Shown in pieces: positions 40,606 to 48,732 of a stretch of 64,000 nucleotides of DNA; the first letter of the stretch is position 1, and the number at the start of each line of letters is the position of its first letter. This DNA is from JBCBJX01 sp964342855. GTDB taxonomy: Bacteria > Pseudomonadota > Alphaproteobacteria > Caulobacterales > Parvularculaceae. Made by a program: the position numbers and the translations under genes. The notes below the pieces were generated by a model. That model saw only the letters and a program-made list of their open reading frames with translations. It was not told the origin of the DNA and did no database searches. The DNA lies in assembly GCA_964342855.1 (NCBI GenBank), contig CAYFIB010000002.1, positions 62,001 through 126,000 of the forward strand, given 5' to 3'.

Positions 40606-42995
40606 GTCCTGGCTAAACGAAACCCGAAGCTGCCGCTCCGGTACGTCGGAGTGAACCTGATGCGGCCGGCTGAACGGAGGTTGACGGAACCGTTGACCCA
40701 GGAACCGCCGCGCAGAACGCGACGGCACTCGGTATCGTTCGCCTCATCCTCCGATGACGGAAGACCAGGGTTGCCGCGATAGCAATCCTCAACCCACTCG
40801 TAGACGTTGCCGTGCATGTCGTGCAGTCCGAACGGGTTGGCATCGTAAGAACCGACGCGGGCGGTACGGCGAAGACCGGTATCGCTGTAATTGGCGTACT
40901 CCGGGCTCGCCTCATCGCCCCACCAATAGGCGCTTATCGTTCCGGCCCGCGCCGCGTACTCCCATTCCGCTTCCGTCAACAATCGGTACGGCGCGCCTTC
41001 GACCTTCCCATTCAGCCACGAAACATACATCTGCGCATTTTGCCACGAGACACTGATCACCGGACGGGCCCCACGGCCCCAACCTTGATCGTTCGGCCGA
41101 TAGCCGCCGCAGCCGCCATCGGCGATGCACGCATCCCACTCCGCGTACGTCACCTCGAACTTGCCCACCGCGAAGGGCTGCACGGTCACCCGGCGCATCG
41201 GCCCCTCGTTCTGGCCTCGAACCAATTCCGTGGTCGGGGAGCCCATGGAGAACGTCCCGCCAGGCAGAACCACCATCTCAGGGCAGTCCGCGCAGTCCTC
41301 GCCTTTCTCAATGACTGTGAGAAACGCCGCCGGCGGAACAAGAGGCTGAGGCGCATCGACCAGATGATCCTTGTTCAGAGCTGGGCCAGCCAGAACAGCG
41401 AGGTACGCCACTGCAGCCAAGAGAACGACCGAAGTCGCCCCCAGACCCGCCATGCCGAGGCCGAAACTCCGTGTGGAGCTAAACAGGCGGGTGATGAACC
41501 CGGTCTGATCGTTCGTCCCCGCCGGTGGGAGGAGCGTCGCCGCGCCGTCACGGCCGGCGAGCCGGTCGGCCACGTGACCGGCAAGCGCGCCGGCGACCTC
41601 CCGGTGATCGAAATACGTCGTGTGGATCAGCGCGTCCCAGGTGAGCGCGTCTTCCGCGATCTCCTGCACGATCTCGTTCTGGTCCGCATCGACGCTGAAG
41701 ACGCCGCTCTCGTATTTCATGAAGAGGGCCTGACGCGCCGCCATCGCGTCCACCCGTAACCGTTCTTCAATTTCGCCTGCAAGCAGATGCGGCTCGGTGC
41801 TGAAACGGTGGGAGCGAGAGGACACGCCTCCGAGCGCATGGTCGCCGTCCTTGCCGAAGGCGATGCCCTTGAGCGCGCCGCCCACGCGTCTGTTCAGCGG
41901 CCCGCGCGCCACCCGCTCCAGAAAGGTCAGCGCGAAGGCCCGGTAGAGAAGGTAGACCGCGCCGAAGATCACCGGCGCGCCGGCGACGCCGAAGAGGAGC
42001 ACTTGCTGGGCGAGCGCCTCCAGTGATGAGGGGCCGAACCCGTTCGGCGGATACTCCGGTGTTCCGTCGAACCAGCGGCCGAGGGCCCAATCCGCGCTGA
42101 GCGCCAGGTTCGCTCCAAGCATGAGGAGCCCGAGCGCCGGCAGGAAGAACACGGCCCGCACGCCCCACAGAACGGCGCTCGTCCGGGAGGCTCGCGCGAA
42201 GGTTCCCGGCGAGAACGGCTCGATGGGGAGGCTCTCCACCCGCTGCAGGAAGGAGATCGCCTCATCAAGCCCGTGCCAGAGGGAGAAGATGCGCGCCTTG
42301 GGCCGCCGCCGCCCCGCGCGGCGGATTCGCAGAAGGCCCTTCCAGGCGATCGGGATGATGAAGGCGAGCGCGACGAGGCCCGCCACGCCGACGCCGGTGA
42401 GCCACATCGAGAGCGCGTCCTGGAACTTGGCGATCTCGCCCTCAACGGTGGTCCAGTCACTGTCCGTCACCAAACCGAGCAGGGATTTCGGCGCAGCGAG
42501 GAGCGCGACGACTAGTGTGGCGCTGATCACCGCCATCGCGAGGAAACCGTAGCCGCCGAAGCGCTGGGCGTTGTTCACGTCCGAGCGGAAGAACGGCGTC
42601 CCCACCGTCGAGATGGAGCGCAGGCGATCTTTCGCGCGCGTGCCGCCAGCCTTGCCGCCGGCCCAGTTCAGAATAGCCGCGGCGTCGTTCGCGACATTGC
42701 CGCCATGGCTGTGGCCGATGATGTGGACGCTCTCATGCTCGCGGGCGAGCTCCTTCACCCGCTTCGCAAGCGCCTCGGAGGCCTCCTCCCGTTGCGAGGC
42801 GCTGTTCGCTCCGGACCAGAGGAGCGGATGGATTTCCGCCTCCACGCCGCGGGCGGAAAGCTCCTCAAGCAGCCAGCCGGAAAACGCCGAGCCGCGCTGG
42901 TACCACTTCGCCCCGTCCGGCCCCTCAGCCGTGTCGCCCGTGCCGTGAACCGTGATGATCGCGGCCATCGGCCGTGCGGTTTCCCCGGTGTCCAT
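40599..42995 (-). CDS. DGR target: alpha/beta hydrolase, five membrane helices, variable FGE-sulfatase domain, 798 aa
   Basis: Residues 1-200 form an alpha/beta hydrolase domain: oxyanion HGTG at 17-20 and nucleophile elbow GHSHG at 94-98. About five hydrophobic helices follow (for example YGFLAMAVISATLVVALLAA, AGLVALAFIIPIAWKG, VFFLPALGLLMLGANLAL and GLGATSVVLLAAVAYLAVLA). From about residue 570 a formylglycine-generating-enzyme/sulfatase-modifying domain runs to the end (MVVLPGGTFSMGSP, YRLLTEAEWEYAARAG, FGLHDMHGNVYEWVEDC). The last 36 codons, from GGSW to the stop, have the layout of a DGR variable region: fixed LRSA, R-x-R and GFRLARTL with substituted positions between. The start at 42995 has GGGGGCG before it; a longer frame to 43259 is rejected because a plus-strand small gene lies there. 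Confidence 0.75.
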   Translation of the reverse strand: MDTGETARPMAAIITVHGTGDTAEGPDGAKWYQRGSAFSGWLLEELSARGVEAEIHPLLWSGANSASQREEASEALAKRVKELAREHESVHIIGHSHGGNVANDAAAILNWAGGKAGGTRAKDRLRSISTVGTPFFRSDVNNAQRFGGYGFLAMAVISATLVVALLAAPKSLLGLVTDSDWTTVEGEIAKFQDALSMWLTGVGVAGLVALAFIIPIAWKGLLRIRRAGRRRPKARIFSLWHGLDEAISFLQRVESLPIEPFSPGTFARASRTSAVLWGVRAVFFLPALGLLMLGANLALSADWALGRWFDGTPEYPPNGFGPSSLEALAQQVLLFGVAGAPVIFGAVYLLYRAFALTFLERVARGPLNRRVGGALKGIAFGKDGDHALGGVSSRSHRFSTEPHLLAGEIEERLRVDAMAARQALFMKYESGVFSVDADQNEIVQEIAEDALTWDALIHTTYFDHREVAGALAGHVADRLAGRDGAATLLPPAGTNDQTGFITRLFSSTRSFGLGMAGLGATSVVLLAAVAYLAVLAGPALNKDHLVDAPQPLVPPAAFLTVIEKGEDCADCPEMVVLPGGTFSMGSPTTELVRGQNEGPMRRVTVQPFAVGKFEVTYAEWDACIADGGCGGYRPNDQGWGRGARPVISVSWQNAQMYVSWLNGKVEGAPYRLLTEAEWEYAARAGTISAYWWGDEASPEYANYSDTGLRRTARVGSYDANPFGLHDMHGNVYEWVEDCYRGNPGLPSSEDEANDTECRRVLRGGSWVNGSVNLRSAGRIRFTPTYRSGSFGFRLARTL
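40602..40709 (-). repeat. DGR variable region (VR)
   Basis: The 3' end of the target gene, coding for GGSWVNGSVNLRSAGRIRF and the following 17 residues. In the C-type-lectin/FGE class of DGR targets, positions that are AAC codons in the template repeat become varied here; the sites after GGSW, around SAGRIRF and in YRSGSF are those usually varied. GFRLARTL is the constant tail that corresponds to the initiation-of-mutagenic-homing end. No template copy was found in the window. Confidence 0.65.
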
Positions 42996-43188
42996 AATCG
43001 CCCCCGTCTGACGACCGGACCATACCGCCAAGGCCCCGGGTTGCCTACCTTGGCGAGCGCGTCGGGCGCTGAGGCGCGCTTGAGTTTCCAGACATGTCGC
43101 TTCTCCTTCGTCGCTCCGCCCGTCAAAGCCTCCCGGTTTTTGGGAAGAGGCTTCGGCGGTCGGAGCCTCCCGATGAAAGGAGGACCTC

Positions 43189-43296
43189 ATGTCCAAGGAA
43201 ACGACCTTTGCGATCGCGTTGTCGCTGACGATTTCACCCGCCTGGCGGATCGCGCTCAATATCGCCGCGTCGGCGACATCGTCCGTCGACGACTAG
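43189..43296 (+). CDS. Small protein, 35 aa, with strong ribosome site
   Basis: The sequence AAAGGAGG lies five bases before an ATG that opens a 35-codon frame starting MSKETTFAIALSLTISPAWR and ending SSVDD. Such a strong signal on so short a frame makes it a credible small gene. The middle is mildly hydrophobic. It sits between the divergent DGR target and the relaxase gene, and no family is known to me. Confidence 0.45.
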   Translation: MSKETTFAIALSLTISPAWRIALNIAASATSSVDD

Positions 43297-43307
43297 CTGC
43301 GCGCCGA

Positions 43308-44819
43308 CTACACGTAGCGATCGAAGCCGCCAGGCTTCGGTCGCGCGTAGTCGCCGTCCTTATCGATCGCGCGCGAGCTCTCCGGTGCGCTGTAGTCGCG
43401 CCGCGCGGCCCGTCCGAACTCGAGAGGACCTCGTCCTATCGACGAGGCGTCCGGTTTAGGCGCGGCGTCCGCCGTCGCCGCGCGCGCCCTCGCCGATGAC
43501 CGCTCTAGCGCGGCGGTTTCGCGCTTTTCGATGAGGTCGAGCGCCCGGGCGCGCCGGTCGAACTCCGCGGCCTGCAAACGCTTTCGTTCTTCAAGGTCAC
43601 GGCGCTCCGCCTCCGCCTGAGCGGCGTGCTCGCGTTCGAGACGGTGAAACCGATCATCCGCGCGACGATCAAGACGCTCCTGAAATTGCGTGCGGAGATA
43701 CTGATAACCGGTCGCCCGCGCGAGAACGCCCCACAATCCCTTGGGATCGCGCCGACGCCGCTCCTCCTCGAGGGCCCGGCGTTCGGCCTCATAGGCCTCT
43801 CGCCGCGCATCCTGTTCCTTGGCGATGCGGGCTTGAAGCGCCTCTTGCTCCTTCTCAAGGCGCGCAGCCTGCGCGGCCCGTTCAGCGAGGAGCGCCGCGC
43901 GACGCGTTTCCTGCGCCTGTCGGAGGGCTTCTTGGTCCTCGGCGCGCGCTTGGGGCCCGGCGTCCGGCGCCTGCCTCGCGCGCCGCTCGGCCATGATCGC
44001 CTGTGCGTCCTCGACCGACGGCAGATCATCGGGCCCGAAGGCGGGGCCAAGGAACTCGCGCACCGTGCGCACCCGAACGGATCGATCGTCGATGAGGCGC
44101 GCGAGCGCGTTCGTTCCGCCGAAGGCGTCGACGACGACATAGTCGCGCCGCCCGGTCGCTAGGAGAAAGCCGCCGTCTTCGAGCGAGCGGACGAACGAGG
44201 CGGGCGTGTCCCGGCGGTCCCAGAGGTCGGTGATGGCGGCGCGTCGGTCCGCAAGGCTGACGCCGGTTTCGAGGCGGCGCGCCGCGTCATAGGCGCTCTC
44301 CTGGGCGCCGCGATGAACCTCGCGGCGCGCCCAGTCCTCATAGCCCTTCGGAAGCGGGAGATCATGGTCCCGGGCGAAGGCGCGGGTCGCCTCCATGAGC
44401 TTGGACCGGTCGAAGGCGATGGGAATGGCGCGCTCCTTCTCCGTATCGATCCGTGACCAGACCACGTGGGCGTGTTCGCGGACCGCGCCCGTTCGATCTT
44501 CCTTTTCGTGGAAGACGACGGCGCGCGGCTGGCCGGCGAGACCAAGCGCCGCCTCGACGCGATCGATATAATCGTCATACTGATCGCGCGTGAGGCGTCC
44601 GTAGACGTGCTGCGCCGGGTTTATCGAGAGGCTGTAGAGATAGTTCCGGCACCGCGAGAGCGCGCGGGCCTCGGCCTCCCACTCGGAGAACGCGCCGTGA
44701 AGGTCTGAAGCGACGGCGCCGCGGACATGTTCGATGCGGATGGTTTCGTTGTCGCAGGCGTTCATGAGGTGCGTCGCGAGATCCGCGCCGCCTCCCCGTT
44801 GAGAGCCGAAGGGGATCAG
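43308..44819 (-). CDS. MobA/VirD2-like relaxase, about 503 aa
   Basis: Relaxase that nicks oriT and stays bound to the transferred strand. The first 20 codons read LIPFGSQRGGGADLATHLMN, the conserved opening of this family, so the start is probably the CTG at 44819, which has GGAGG five bases upstream and overlaps the stop of the preceding ribbon-helix-helix gene. The three-histidine metal site is visible: H104 in VVFHEKEDR and H116/H118 in REHAHVVWSRID. Residues of about 275-470 are a long charged coiled coil (EEERRRRDPKG, HAAQAEAERRDLEERKRLQ). Normal annotation with an ATG start would begin at codon 19. It is the core of the mobilisation module. Confidence 0.82.
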   Translation of the reverse strand: MIPFGSQRGGGADLATHLMNACDNETIRIEHVRGAVASDLHGAFSEWEAEARALSRCRNYLYSLSINPAQHVYGRLTRDQYDDYIDRVEAALGLAGQPRAVVFHEKEDRTGAVREHAHVVWSRIDTEKERAIPIAFDRSKLMEATRAFARDHDLPLPKGYEDWARREVHRGAQESAYDAARRLETGVSLADRRAAITDLWDRRDTPASFVRSLEDGGFLLATGRRDYVVVDAFGGTNALARLIDDRSVRVRTVREFLGPAFGPDDLPSVEDAQAIMAERRARQAPDAGPQARAEDQEALRQAQETRRAALLAERAAQAARLEKEQEALQARIAKEQDARREAYEAERRALEEERRRRDPKGLWGVLARATGYQYLRTQFQERLDRRADDRFHRLEREHAAQAEAERRDLEERKRLQAAEFDRRARALDLIEKRETAALERSSARARAATADAAPKPDASSIGRGPLEFGRAARRDYSAPESSRAIDKDGDYARPKPGGFDRYV

Positions 44820-45127
44820 CTCTTCCTCCCAAGGGCGCCCATGAGCGCGGTTCGGAGTTCGAGGAGCGCGTCGCGCGCCTCGACGAGGGCGCGCGGATCG
44901 CCGTGATCGAGACGGCGCAGTTGATCGGCGATGTCGCTCGCACGGCGAAGGAGCTTTGCAAGGAGCCGCGTCTCCGCGGGGCGATGGCGCGTGCGGCCGA
45001 AAACGCACTCGGCGATGAAGGCGTTCGCCGAGAGCCCGGAGGCGTCCACCATGCGCTCGAACTCCGCGCGCCGGGATTTCGGCGGGCGGAACGAAACGGG
45101 CGGATTGGCGTCCGGCGTCTTCGCCAT
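44816..45127 (-). CDS. Ribbon-helix-helix mobilisation accessory protein (MobC-like), 103 aa
   Basis: Starts MAKTPDANPPVSFRPPKSRR, continues EFERMVDASGLSANAFIAEC, the beta-strand and two helices of a ribbon-helix-helix DNA-binding fold, and then a helical region (LLAKLLRRASDIADQLRRL) seen in MobC proteins. Such proteins bind near oriT and help the relaxase. AAGGAGG precedes the ATG at 45127. The stop overlaps the relaxase start, so the two are co-translated. Confidence 0.78.
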   Translation of the reverse strand: MAKTPDANPPVSFRPPKSRRAEFERMVDASGLSANAFIAECVFGRTRHRPAETRLLAKLLRRASDIADQLRRLDHGDPRALVEARDALLELRTALMGALGRKS

Positions 45128-45193
45128 GCAGGCCTCCTTCTTGGTTCTTTTCTCCTCGCACGCGCTCGCGCGCGGCGTTCCTTGCGTTTCGCC

Positions 45194-45232
45194 GGGGATC
45201 CAAGGGGCGGGCGCGCGCTCCCCCTGGTCGCA
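45194..45232 (-). promoter_or_regulatory. Structured leader element, copy 1, upstream of mobC-like gene
   Basis: Minus-strand reading: TGCGACCAGGGGGAGCG, then a GC-rich middle and CCCCTTGGATCCCC. The ends CCAGGGG and CCCCTTGG can pair. A second copy with the same flanks lies at 45310-45350. It is 67 bases upstream of the start at 45127. Confidence 0.45.
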
Positions 45233-45309
45233 TGAACGGGCGATCCCGTTCCCCAGAGTCGAGGGGCGGGGAGGCTCCTCGCGCAGTTCAGCGGCGCAAC
45301 GCTGATCGC

Positions 45310-45350
45310 GGGGTTCCAAGGGGTCGGTTCGACAACCCTCCTTGGTCGCA
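45310..45350 (-). promoter_or_regulatory. Structured leader element, copy 2, upstream of mobC-like gene
   Basis: Minus-strand reading: TGCGACCAAGGAGGGTTG, a loop with TCGAACCGA and the closing CCCCTTGGAACCCC. CCAAGG pairs with CCTTGG. The outer blocks TGCGACCA and CCCCTTGGA are shared with copy 1, while the interior differs. Confidence 0.45.
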
Positions 45351-45819
45351 GTCCGCCGGCGACGGAGGCGGGTCGTTCGGCGCTGCTCGATGCAGGGTCC
45401 GGACGACGTTATGCGCTTGGCGAGCGCGTCCCGAAGGGGCGCGAGAGCCTTAGCGCGTCAAAAGGGGGGAGCATCGGGGGGAGTTTCCCCCCACAAGGTG
45501 CGCGACTACAGTCGCACACCTTGTAAACGTCCGCCTTAGGGTTCCTCCGCTTACTTTCCATATTACGCGGCATTCATTAAGATTTGTATAAGGAACAAAC
45601 TGCATTCGTTCAACGGCCGATAGACCATGTCCGCGCCGATGTTTTCGTCCGGCCAAGGCTTTGATTTTTACTTCGCCTGACTGAGCCCCGTCTTATCGCC
45701 GCGCCTACCTTCTTTGCGAGGAGGCCGTGAGGAACGCCTCGGCGTTTCCATGGGATTTGCGTCGGAGACGGGTGCGGCAGCGCCTTGCGTCACAGACTTT
45801 AGGGAAAAGGAGATCCACC
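45351..45819. other. Non-coding region between relaxase operon and DUF736, candidate oriT region
   Basis: No gene is supported. The segment contains the GGGGGGAG/TTCCCCCC hairpin near 45475-45492 followed directly by the longer inverted repeat described separately, then AT-rich sequence (45545-45600) suited to strand opening. The position, adjacent to the divergent relaxase operon, is where an origin of transfer is expected. Confidence 0.5.
45493..45524. other. Candidate oriT inverted repeat
   Basis: ACAAGGTGCGCGACT (45493-45507) and AGTCGCACACCTTGT (45510-45524) form a 15-bp inverted repeat with one mismatch and a two-base spacer. It is followed by an AT-richer stretch. Relaxase recognition sites are usually such hairpins next to the nick. 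The nick position cannot be read by eye. Confidence 0.5.
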
Positions 45820-46245
45820 ATGCCGAAGATCGGCGAATTCACTGAAACGGAGTTCGGCTTTTCCGGCGCGATCCGAACGCGCGAGGGACGGTCCGAGGTC
45901 AATCTTGTCACCAACGACGCGGGTCATGAGGGCGGTCCGGACTATACGGCCCGCGCCCCCAACGGCGCTGAGGTCGGGGCAGGCTGGAACAAAGTGTCCG
46001 CCAAGACGGGCAATCCGTACGTGCGCGTCAGCATCGATGACGTGACGCTGCCTCAGAAGATCCAGGCGAACCTCGTGCGCGAGGCGTCAGGGGCCTGGGG
46101 GCTCATCTGGAATCGCGAGAACGACCGCGGGCCCTCTTCGGAGGCGCAGGCTCAGCCTCAGCGCGAGGCGGATCAGACCAATGGCGGCCGCCACGGGCCT
46201 CGGAAGGAAGATCGCTCTCAACGGTCCCAGCCCCGCGAGCGCTGA
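45820..46245 (+). CDS. DUF736 family protein, 141 aa
   Basis: The protein starts MPKIGEFTETEFGFSGAIRT and continues with KVSAKTGNPYVRVSIDDVTL, both diagnostic of DUF736, a small family found on conjugative plasmids and islands of alphaproteobacteria, usually close to relaxase and traG genes. Its function is unknown. The C-terminal 30 residues are Gln/Arg-rich and likely disordered. AAAAGGAG precedes the start. Confidence 0.82.
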   Translation: MPKIGEFTETEFGFSGAIRTREGRSEVNLVTNDAGHEGGPDYTARAPNGAEVGAGWNKVSAKTGNPYVRVSIDDVTLPQKIQANLVREASGAWGLIWNRENDRGPSSEAQAQPQREADQTNGGRHGPRKEDRSQRSQPRER

Positions 46246-46361
46246 CGAAGCCCGCGACGCGAGGCGCTGAATGAGAGAAGGTCGGGGTTTCCCGGCCTTT
46301 TTCATGGGCGACGTCCGCCCGGATTTCCGTAACCTCACTTCTCCAAGCGCGGGAGGCGCTC

Positions 46362-47894
46362 ATGGCGAAATCAGATCCGTTCGGCGACTTGATGAGCGGC
46401 GTGCCGCGGGGCGTCGCGACCAAGTTCCTGAAGGACCAGCTTCCGCCTCAGGCGCGGTGGATGAACCCGGAGGATATCGCCCGCCATCCTCTCCTCGCCT
46501 ACGACCCCGACGATCCCGGCGGCAAGATCCTCATCGGCCGCATCGGCGAGCGGCTTCTCGGCATCGAAGACAACCGGCACATGATGACGGTCGCCGGCTC
46601 GCGTTCCGGAAAGTCCGTCGGCGTCATAAGCAATCTTCTCTTCTATGACGGGTCGACCTTTTGCATCGACCCGAAGGGCGAGCTCGCAAGCGTGACGGCC
46701 CGCCGTCGCCGGGAGCTTGGCCAGAAGGTGTTCGTGCTCGACCCGTTCAAGCGCGCCAAAGGCGCCGCGGCGGGGATGCGGGCGCGGTACAACCCGCTTT
46801 CGGTTCTGACCGCCGAGAACCCGTTTCTCATCGAGGACGCCGTTCAGATCACCGACGCCTTGATCGTCCGCTCGAAGGAAGAGCGCGATCCCCATTGGAA
46901 CGAGAGCGCGGCGGCGCTCATCTCGGGGCTCATGCTCTATGTCGCTCTCGGCGACGACGTCGAGGACGCCCGCCGGCATCTCGGAACCGTCCGTACCCTC
47001 ATCCGCAACGCCCTCAATACCGACGACGCCGGCAAGTACGCCGTCCCGAAACGCGTCCTCGCGGCCGCCGATCGGCTGGCCTCGGACGGCTTTGAGGACG
47101 ACGCGGCCGCCATCGAAGGCGCGGTGCGCGGGTTCTACGACAAGCCGGAGAACGAGCGGGGAAGCGTTCTGTCCACGGCGAACCGGCACACCCAGTTCCT
47201 CGATTATCGGTCCATGCGGGACGTGCTCGCCGGCCATGATTTCGATCTGAGGGACCTGAAGCGGGATCCGGACGGGCTCTCGGTCTATCTCTGCCTGCCG
47301 GCGATGCGCATGGGCATGTGCAATCGCTGGCTTCGGCTGATGATCAACCAGCTCCTCGACGCCATGGAGCGTGAGGAGACGAGGCCCGCGGCGCCGGTGC
47401 TCGCCTGCCTCGACGAGTTTCCGGTGCTCGGCCCCATGACCGCCCTGCAGGACGCCGCGGGGCAGGTCGCCTCCTTCGGGGTGAAGCTCTGGGTGATCCT
47501 GCAGGACTGGGGGCAGGGTCAGAGCCTCTACGGCGATCGGTGGGAATCCTTCGCGGCGAACTCCGGGGTGTTCCAGGCCTTCGGGAACACCGACGTCATG
47601 ACGACGGAGTATCTGTCGCGTCGGCTTGGGGAGACCCGGGTTCTCGCCACGCGCAAGGCCGAAGCCGGGCCCCAGGAACGCGCCAAGGGGCTGTCGGGGC
47701 GAACCGAGGACGCTCAATCCTTCAGCCTCATGTCTCCAGACGAGATCCGCCGGGTGTTCGGCCGGGAGGACGAGCTGCGCCGGCAGATGGTGATCTGGGG
47801 CCGGTACAATCCGATGGTTCTTCAGCGGGTGGAGTACTACGACCCGTCCGCGCCGACCTGGACGGTGTTTCAGGGGACGTTCGACACCCCCTGA
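46362..47894 (+). CDS. VirD4/TraG-type coupling protein, 510 aa
   Basis: Hexameric ATPase that carries the relaxase-DNA complex to the secretion channel. Walker A AGSRSGKSVG lies at about 78-87, FCIDPKGELASV at about 104-115 is a TraG signature, and the Walker B VLACLDEFPVLGPM sits around 345-358, followed by LWVILQDWGQGQSLYG. The N-terminal membrane helices of classical VirD4 are absent, so this is the short soluble type. GGGAGG precedes the ATG. With the relaxase this makes the island at least mobilisable. No other type IV secretion genes are visible in the window. Confidence 0.85.
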   Translation: MAKSDPFGDLMSGVPRGVATKFLKDQLPPQARWMNPEDIARHPLLAYDPDDPGGKILIGRIGERLLGIEDNRHMMTVAGSRSGKSVGVISNLLFYDGSTFCIDPKGELASVTARRRRELGQKVFVLDPFKRAKGAAAGMRARYNPLSVLTAENPFLIEDAVQITDALIVRSKEERDPHWNESAAALISGLMLYVALGDDVEDARRHLGTVRTLIRNALNTDDAGKYAVPKRVLAAADRLASDGFEDDAAAIEGAVRGFYDKPENERGSVLSTANRHTQFLDYRSMRDVLAGHDFDLRDLKRDPDGLSVYLCLPAMRMGMCNRWLRLMINQLLDAMEREETRPAAPVLACLDEFPVLGPMTALQDAAGQVASFGVKLWVILQDWGQGQSLYGDRWESFAANSGVFQAFGNTDVMTTEYLSRRLGETRVLATRKAEAGPQERAKGLSGRTEDAQSFSLMSPDEIRRVFGREDELRRQMVIWGRYNPMVLQRVEYYDPSAPTWTVFQGTFDTP

Positions 47895-47916
47895 AACGGT
47901 TCTTAGCGCAGTCTGA

Positions 47917-48732
47917 TCATTCAGCCGCGATCGAGCGGGTCTCGAGAGCATCGACTCGCCGCAAGAGCGGCAGGACCGAGCCGACGAGCCCCGCGGTCTC
48001 GACCCATTTCATGTCGGCGGTCCCGTCCGGAGTCTTCAGGGTGAGCCCGGTGCAGGCGGTCCGTCGACCGTCCGTCTCGCGGATGCGCCACCGGAGGGCG
48101 TCCGCGGTCCAGACCTCGCCCGAGGCGAGCCCAAAGACGCGGCCGTCCTCTTCAGAGAAGACCGCGAAGGCGTCCTCGACGCTGTAAGCGTCGAAGGCGA
48201 GGGTGGACGCACGACCGAGAAGCGCCGCGTGCGTTTCGTCGTCTTCACGGTGGTAGTCGATGACGATGATCCGTGCACGGAAGGCGGGATCATCGTTCGT
48301 CAGGTGGACCTGGGCGAGGACCTTCCGCAGGCCGAAAGAGGTCTCCATGGAGCCGAAGAACAGTCCGTCGATCAGGTAGCGTAGCCGATCCGGATCGCCG
48401 AAGCCGACGCCCCATTGAGGGGCGACGGACATGTCGGCCTCGTGAGACCGGATGAGCGTTTCAACGGCGTACCCGTGCTGATGGACGAAGCGCACGAGCT
48501 GTCTGAAACGGTCCGCGCCGAGGCGGGTTCTCTTGCGGAGCCCGGTCTTGCGTGAAACCGATCCTACGAGTTGCGACCACAAGGCGTTATCGTCGACGCC
48601 ATGATCGCCGTCCGCGTCCGGATCCGCCATCATGTCGTTGTACATGACGCTGAGGCCGAGCCCGTTCGCCCGATAAAGCGCCATGAACAGCATTGAAGCC
48701 GCAAAGGCGATGGCCTGCTGTTTCCAATTCAT
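47917..48732 (-). CDS. Hypothetical protein, 271 aa
   Basis: Starts MNWKQQAIAFAASMLFMALY, with a weak hydrophobic N-terminus; GGGAGG nine bases upstream supports 48732 as start. The segment GVGFGDPDRLRYLIDGLFFG and RIIVIDYHREDDETHAALLG are the most structured-looking blocks. No family is recognised. It converges on the coupling-protein gene with a 22-base gap. The gene is part of the island's unknown accessory set. Confidence 0.6.
   Translation of the reverse strand: MNWKQQAIAFAASMLFMALYRANGLGLSVMYNDMMADPDADGDHGVDDNALWSQLVGSVSRKTGLRKRTRLGADRFRQLVRFVHQHGYAVETLIRSHEADMSVAPQWGVGFGDPDRLRYLIDGLFFGSMETSFGLRKVLAQVHLTNDDPAFRARIIVIDYHREDDETHAALLGRASTLAFDAYSVEDAFAVFSEEDGRVFGLASGEVWTADALRWRIRETDGRRTACTGLTLKTPDGTADMKWVETAGLVGSVLPLLRRVDALETRSIAAE

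Noticed and set aside
40507..40620. Possible template repeat between RT and target
   Set aside because: The gap contains GC-rich hairpins and the end of the variable region itself; there is no A-rich near-copy of the last 108 target bases.
42996..43259. N-terminal extension of the DGR target to 43259
   Set aside because: The added residues are hydrophilic low-complexity sequence antisense to a small gene with an ideal ribosome site, and the hydrolase fold begins after 42995.
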